This document shows, one piece after another, positions 62,581 through 64,000 of a stretch of DNA of 64,000 bases. Numbering within the stretch: the stretch's first letter is position 1; each line of letters begins with the position of its first letter. The notes beneath the pieces are model-generated. The model was not told the origin of the DNA. It did no database searches and saw only the letters and a list, made by a program, of their open reading frames with translations. This stretch comes from Palsa-459 sp035937595 (GTDB taxonomy: Bacteria; Actinomycetota; Acidimicrobiia; Acidimicrobiales; RAAP-2). The position numbers and the translations under genes are program-made. The DNA is taken from assembly GCA_035937595.1 (NCBI GenBank), contig DASZHS010000005.1, positions 62,001 through 126,000 of the forward strand. The letters run 5' to 3'.

Positions 62581-63162
62581 ATGAACGGCGTCGACCTCGC
62601 TGCCCCGATCCGGACGAGTCGCCTGCTGCTGCGGGCGCTCGGTGAGCCAGACGTGGCGGCCCTCGTCGCGTACCGATCGCAGCCCGAGGTCTGCCGCTGG
62701 GTCCCCTTCGAACCGATGGACGCCGACGCGGTGCGAGACCGGCTCGAGGGTCCGTGGGCGCAGCTCGCGCTGGAGCGGGAGGGTGATGCGGTCGTGCTGG
62801 GGGTCGAGGTCGAGGCGACCGGCGAGCTCGTCGGTGACGTCATGTTGCGGTGGGTGAGCGTCGAGCACCGCACCGGCGAGATCGGCTACGTGCTCCACCC
62901 CAAGCACGCCGGGCAGGGCTACGCGACAGAGGCAGCCCACGGGCTGCTGCACACGGCCTTTGACGAGCTCGTCCTGCAGCGCGTGATCGCGAGGGTCGTG
63001 GCGGCCAACCTGGCCTCCGCACGGGTCGCGGTGCGCCTCGGCATGCGACAGGAGGCCCACCTCGTCGAGAGCGAGTGGTTCAAGGGTGCCTGGATCGACG
63101 AGCTCGTCTTCGCGCTCCTGGAGCGTGAGTGGCGCGCGCAGCACGAATCGGGATGTCCGTGA
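62581..63162 (+). CDS. GNAT-family N-acetyltransferase
   Basis: A 193-residue RimJ/RimL-type acetyltransferase: IRTSRLLLRALGEPDVAALVAYRSQPEVCRWVPF, IGYVLHPKHAGQGYATEAAHGLLHTAF (acetyl-CoA loop), and VAANLASARVAVRLGMRQEAHLVESEWFKGAWIDELVFALL. This group acetylates ribosomal proteins or small amines. I chose ATG 62581; the frame extends ~38 codons upstream and has an ATG at 62542 (MTTSKVAS). Single gene. Confidence 0.9.
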   Translation: MNGVDLAAPIRTSRLLLRALGEPDVAALVAYRSQPEVCRWVPFEPMDADAVRDRLEGPWAQLALEREGDAVVLGVEVEATGELVGDVMLRWVSVEHRTGEIGYVLHPKHAGQGYATEAAHGLLHTAFDELVLQRVIARVVAANLASARVAVRLGMRQEAHLVESEWFKGAWIDELVFALLEREWRAQHESGCP

Positions 63163-63283
63163 CCACGGTGCGCCGGCGCCAGCGGCCGTCGGAGGATCGC
63201 GCCCAGCGACCCCTGATGGTGTTGGGCGTGCACGCGCGAGCGACTTGCACGAGGCTGTCCTTCGTGCGCGAGGGAGGGAGACC

Positions 63284-64000
63284 ATGACGTCCGCTTCGGA
63301 CTGGCCGACGATGCCGCCGTACGACGCGTGGCGCGCGACCTGCGACACGCTGCACGCGCACACCCAGCTGCTCGGGAAGCTCGCCGCGACGCTGGCGCCC
63401 CCCGAGCCGCAGCTGCAGCACGCGGCGCTCCGCCTGACCGCGCGCGGCTGGGAGACCGCCCCGTTGCCCGCCCCGGACGGCGCCGGTGTCCTGGTGGTCG
63501 CGCTCGATCTGCACGCACACCAGGCCGTCGTCGAGCACAGCGACGGCCGGGTGCTCCGCGTCGCGTTGACGCCCCATCGGTCCGTCGGCGAGGTCACCCG
63601 CGACGTGCTCGAGGGCATCGGGCGGCTCGTCGGGCCGGTGCGCCTCAACCTCGCGCCGCAAGAGGTGCCCTGGACCGCGCCGCTCGACGAGGACGTCGAG
63701 CACGCGACCTACGAGGAGGCCCAGGTCGCCACCTACCTCGCCGCCGCGACGCGGGCGGCGGTGGTGCTGGCGAGGCTCCGGGCCCCGTACCGCGGCCGCT
63801 CCAGCCCGGTCAACGCTTGGTGGGGAACGTTCGATCTCGCGGTGAGCCTCTTCTCGGGAAGGAGCGCGGAACCGCCGGCCACCGGGTTCATCGAGCGGAA
63901 CGGAGGGGGCGCGCAGCTCATCGAGATCGGGTGGTGGCCCGGCGACGCGCGGCACGCCCGCGCGGCCTTCTACGGGTTCGCCGCTCCCGCCCCGGACACC
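63284..64000 (+). CDS. DUF5996 family protein, C-terminus outside window
   Basis: 239 codons visible, open to the window edge. DUF5996 features: YDAWRATCDTLHAHTQLLGKLAATLAPPEPQLQHAALRLTARGWETAPL, VALDLHAHQAVVEHSDGR, VPWTAPLDEDVEHATY and WWPGDARHARAAFY. Start ATG 63284 with AGGGAGGGAG. Family function unknown; relatives are single soluble proteins in actinobacteria. Confidence 0.88.
   Translation, partial: MTSASDWPTMPPYDAWRATCDTLHAHTQLLGKLAATLAPPEPQLQHAALRLTARGWETAPLPAPDGAGVLVVALDLHAHQAVVEHSDGRVLRVALTPHRSVGEVTRDVLEGIGRLVGPVRLNLAPQEVPWTAPLDEDVEHATYEEAQVATYLAAATRAAVVLARLRAPYRGRSSPVNAWWGTFDLAVSLFSGRSAEPPATGFIERNGGGAQLIEIGWWPGDARHARAAFYGFAAPAPDT

Noticed and set aside
61228..63648. An 806-codon open frame on the minus strand
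   Set aside because: It lies opposite the SGNH and GNAT genes, which have clear motifs and ribosome sites. Its composition is typical antisense.
1..64000. tRNA, rRNA, integrase, transposase or prophage genes
   Set aside because: None found by reading gaps and frames. GC and codon use are mostly even, apart from short AT-rich control regions and the 23.5-24 kb and 58.6 kb dips.

Overview
The window is a GC-rich bacterial chromosome segment. The codons are strongly G/C at the third position, many starts are GTG or TTG, and several gene pairs overlap by 4 bases (GTGA/ATGA). It carries GAF-ANTAR proteins, an actinobacterial-type CsoR and COG4315 secreted-repeat proteins. All this fits a high-GC actinomycete. 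Two S53 (acid-active sedolisin) proteases and the heavy load of exported proteins hint at an acidic soil or sediment lineage such as Acidimicrobiia, but that is inference. I saw no rRNA, tRNA, CRISPR array, phage gene or transposase.

Layout. 1-5.9 kb: truncated S53 protease, a small anchored protein, a secreted glycosidase-like protein, an AI-2E-type permease and a nitrobindin-like protein. 5.5-11.7 kb: a fused cyclic-nucleotide-domain/thioredoxin-reductase-like enzyme, an ArsR regulator with SRPBCC proteins, and a methyltransferase/membrane pair divergent from a MerR regulator. 11.9-19.5 kb: a surface-glycan locus with a sulfotransferase, a double glycosyltransferase, a methyltransferase, a GT4 glycosyltransferase and an epimerase. 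20-23.5 kb: an ECF sigma/anti-sigma pair and a divergent three-gene operon (small protein, COG4315 protein, membrane protein). Three copies of a TGTAACCC motif and a perfect 15-bp hairpin lie between them. 24-27.6 kb: two GAF-ANTAR regulators and two hypothetical proteins. 27.7-30 kb: TetR and an MFS exporter with an operator inside the promoter spacer. 30.4-34.2 kb: CsoR, a metal-type permease and a DUF1326-DUF2182-DUF1326 operon whose last gene is frameshifted. 34.5-40.8 kb: a cysteine-less DksA-like protein, MarR, a PAS-GGDEF cyclase, an SDR, a DUF899 protein and an alpha/beta hydrolase. 41-44.6 kb: a 1187-residue S53 protease with five TIG-like repeats. 44.7-47.8 kb: small enzymes, including a VOC gene with an in-frame amber codon and an aminoglycoside-kinase-like protein. 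47.8-54 kb: a 14-repeat beta-propeller, a DinB-like protein with a basic tail, and two SGNH hydrolases. 54.2-57.1 kb: a second ECF sigma module, again beside a COG4315 gene. 57.2-64 kb: small proteins, a collagen-like exported protein, a GH16 enzyme, a second stand-alone SGNH protein, a GNAT and a DUF5996 protein cut by the window end.

How the parts fit: most of the window is surface biology (secreted hydrolases, glycan decoration) mixed with one-component regulators that sit next to their likely targets. The most distinctive observations are the ECF motif array with its hairpin, the repeated pairing of ECF modules with COG4315 proteins, the accessory domain shared by the sulfotransferase and the GT4 enzyme, the metal-linked DUF1326/DUF2182 operon, and two genes with single-base lesions.
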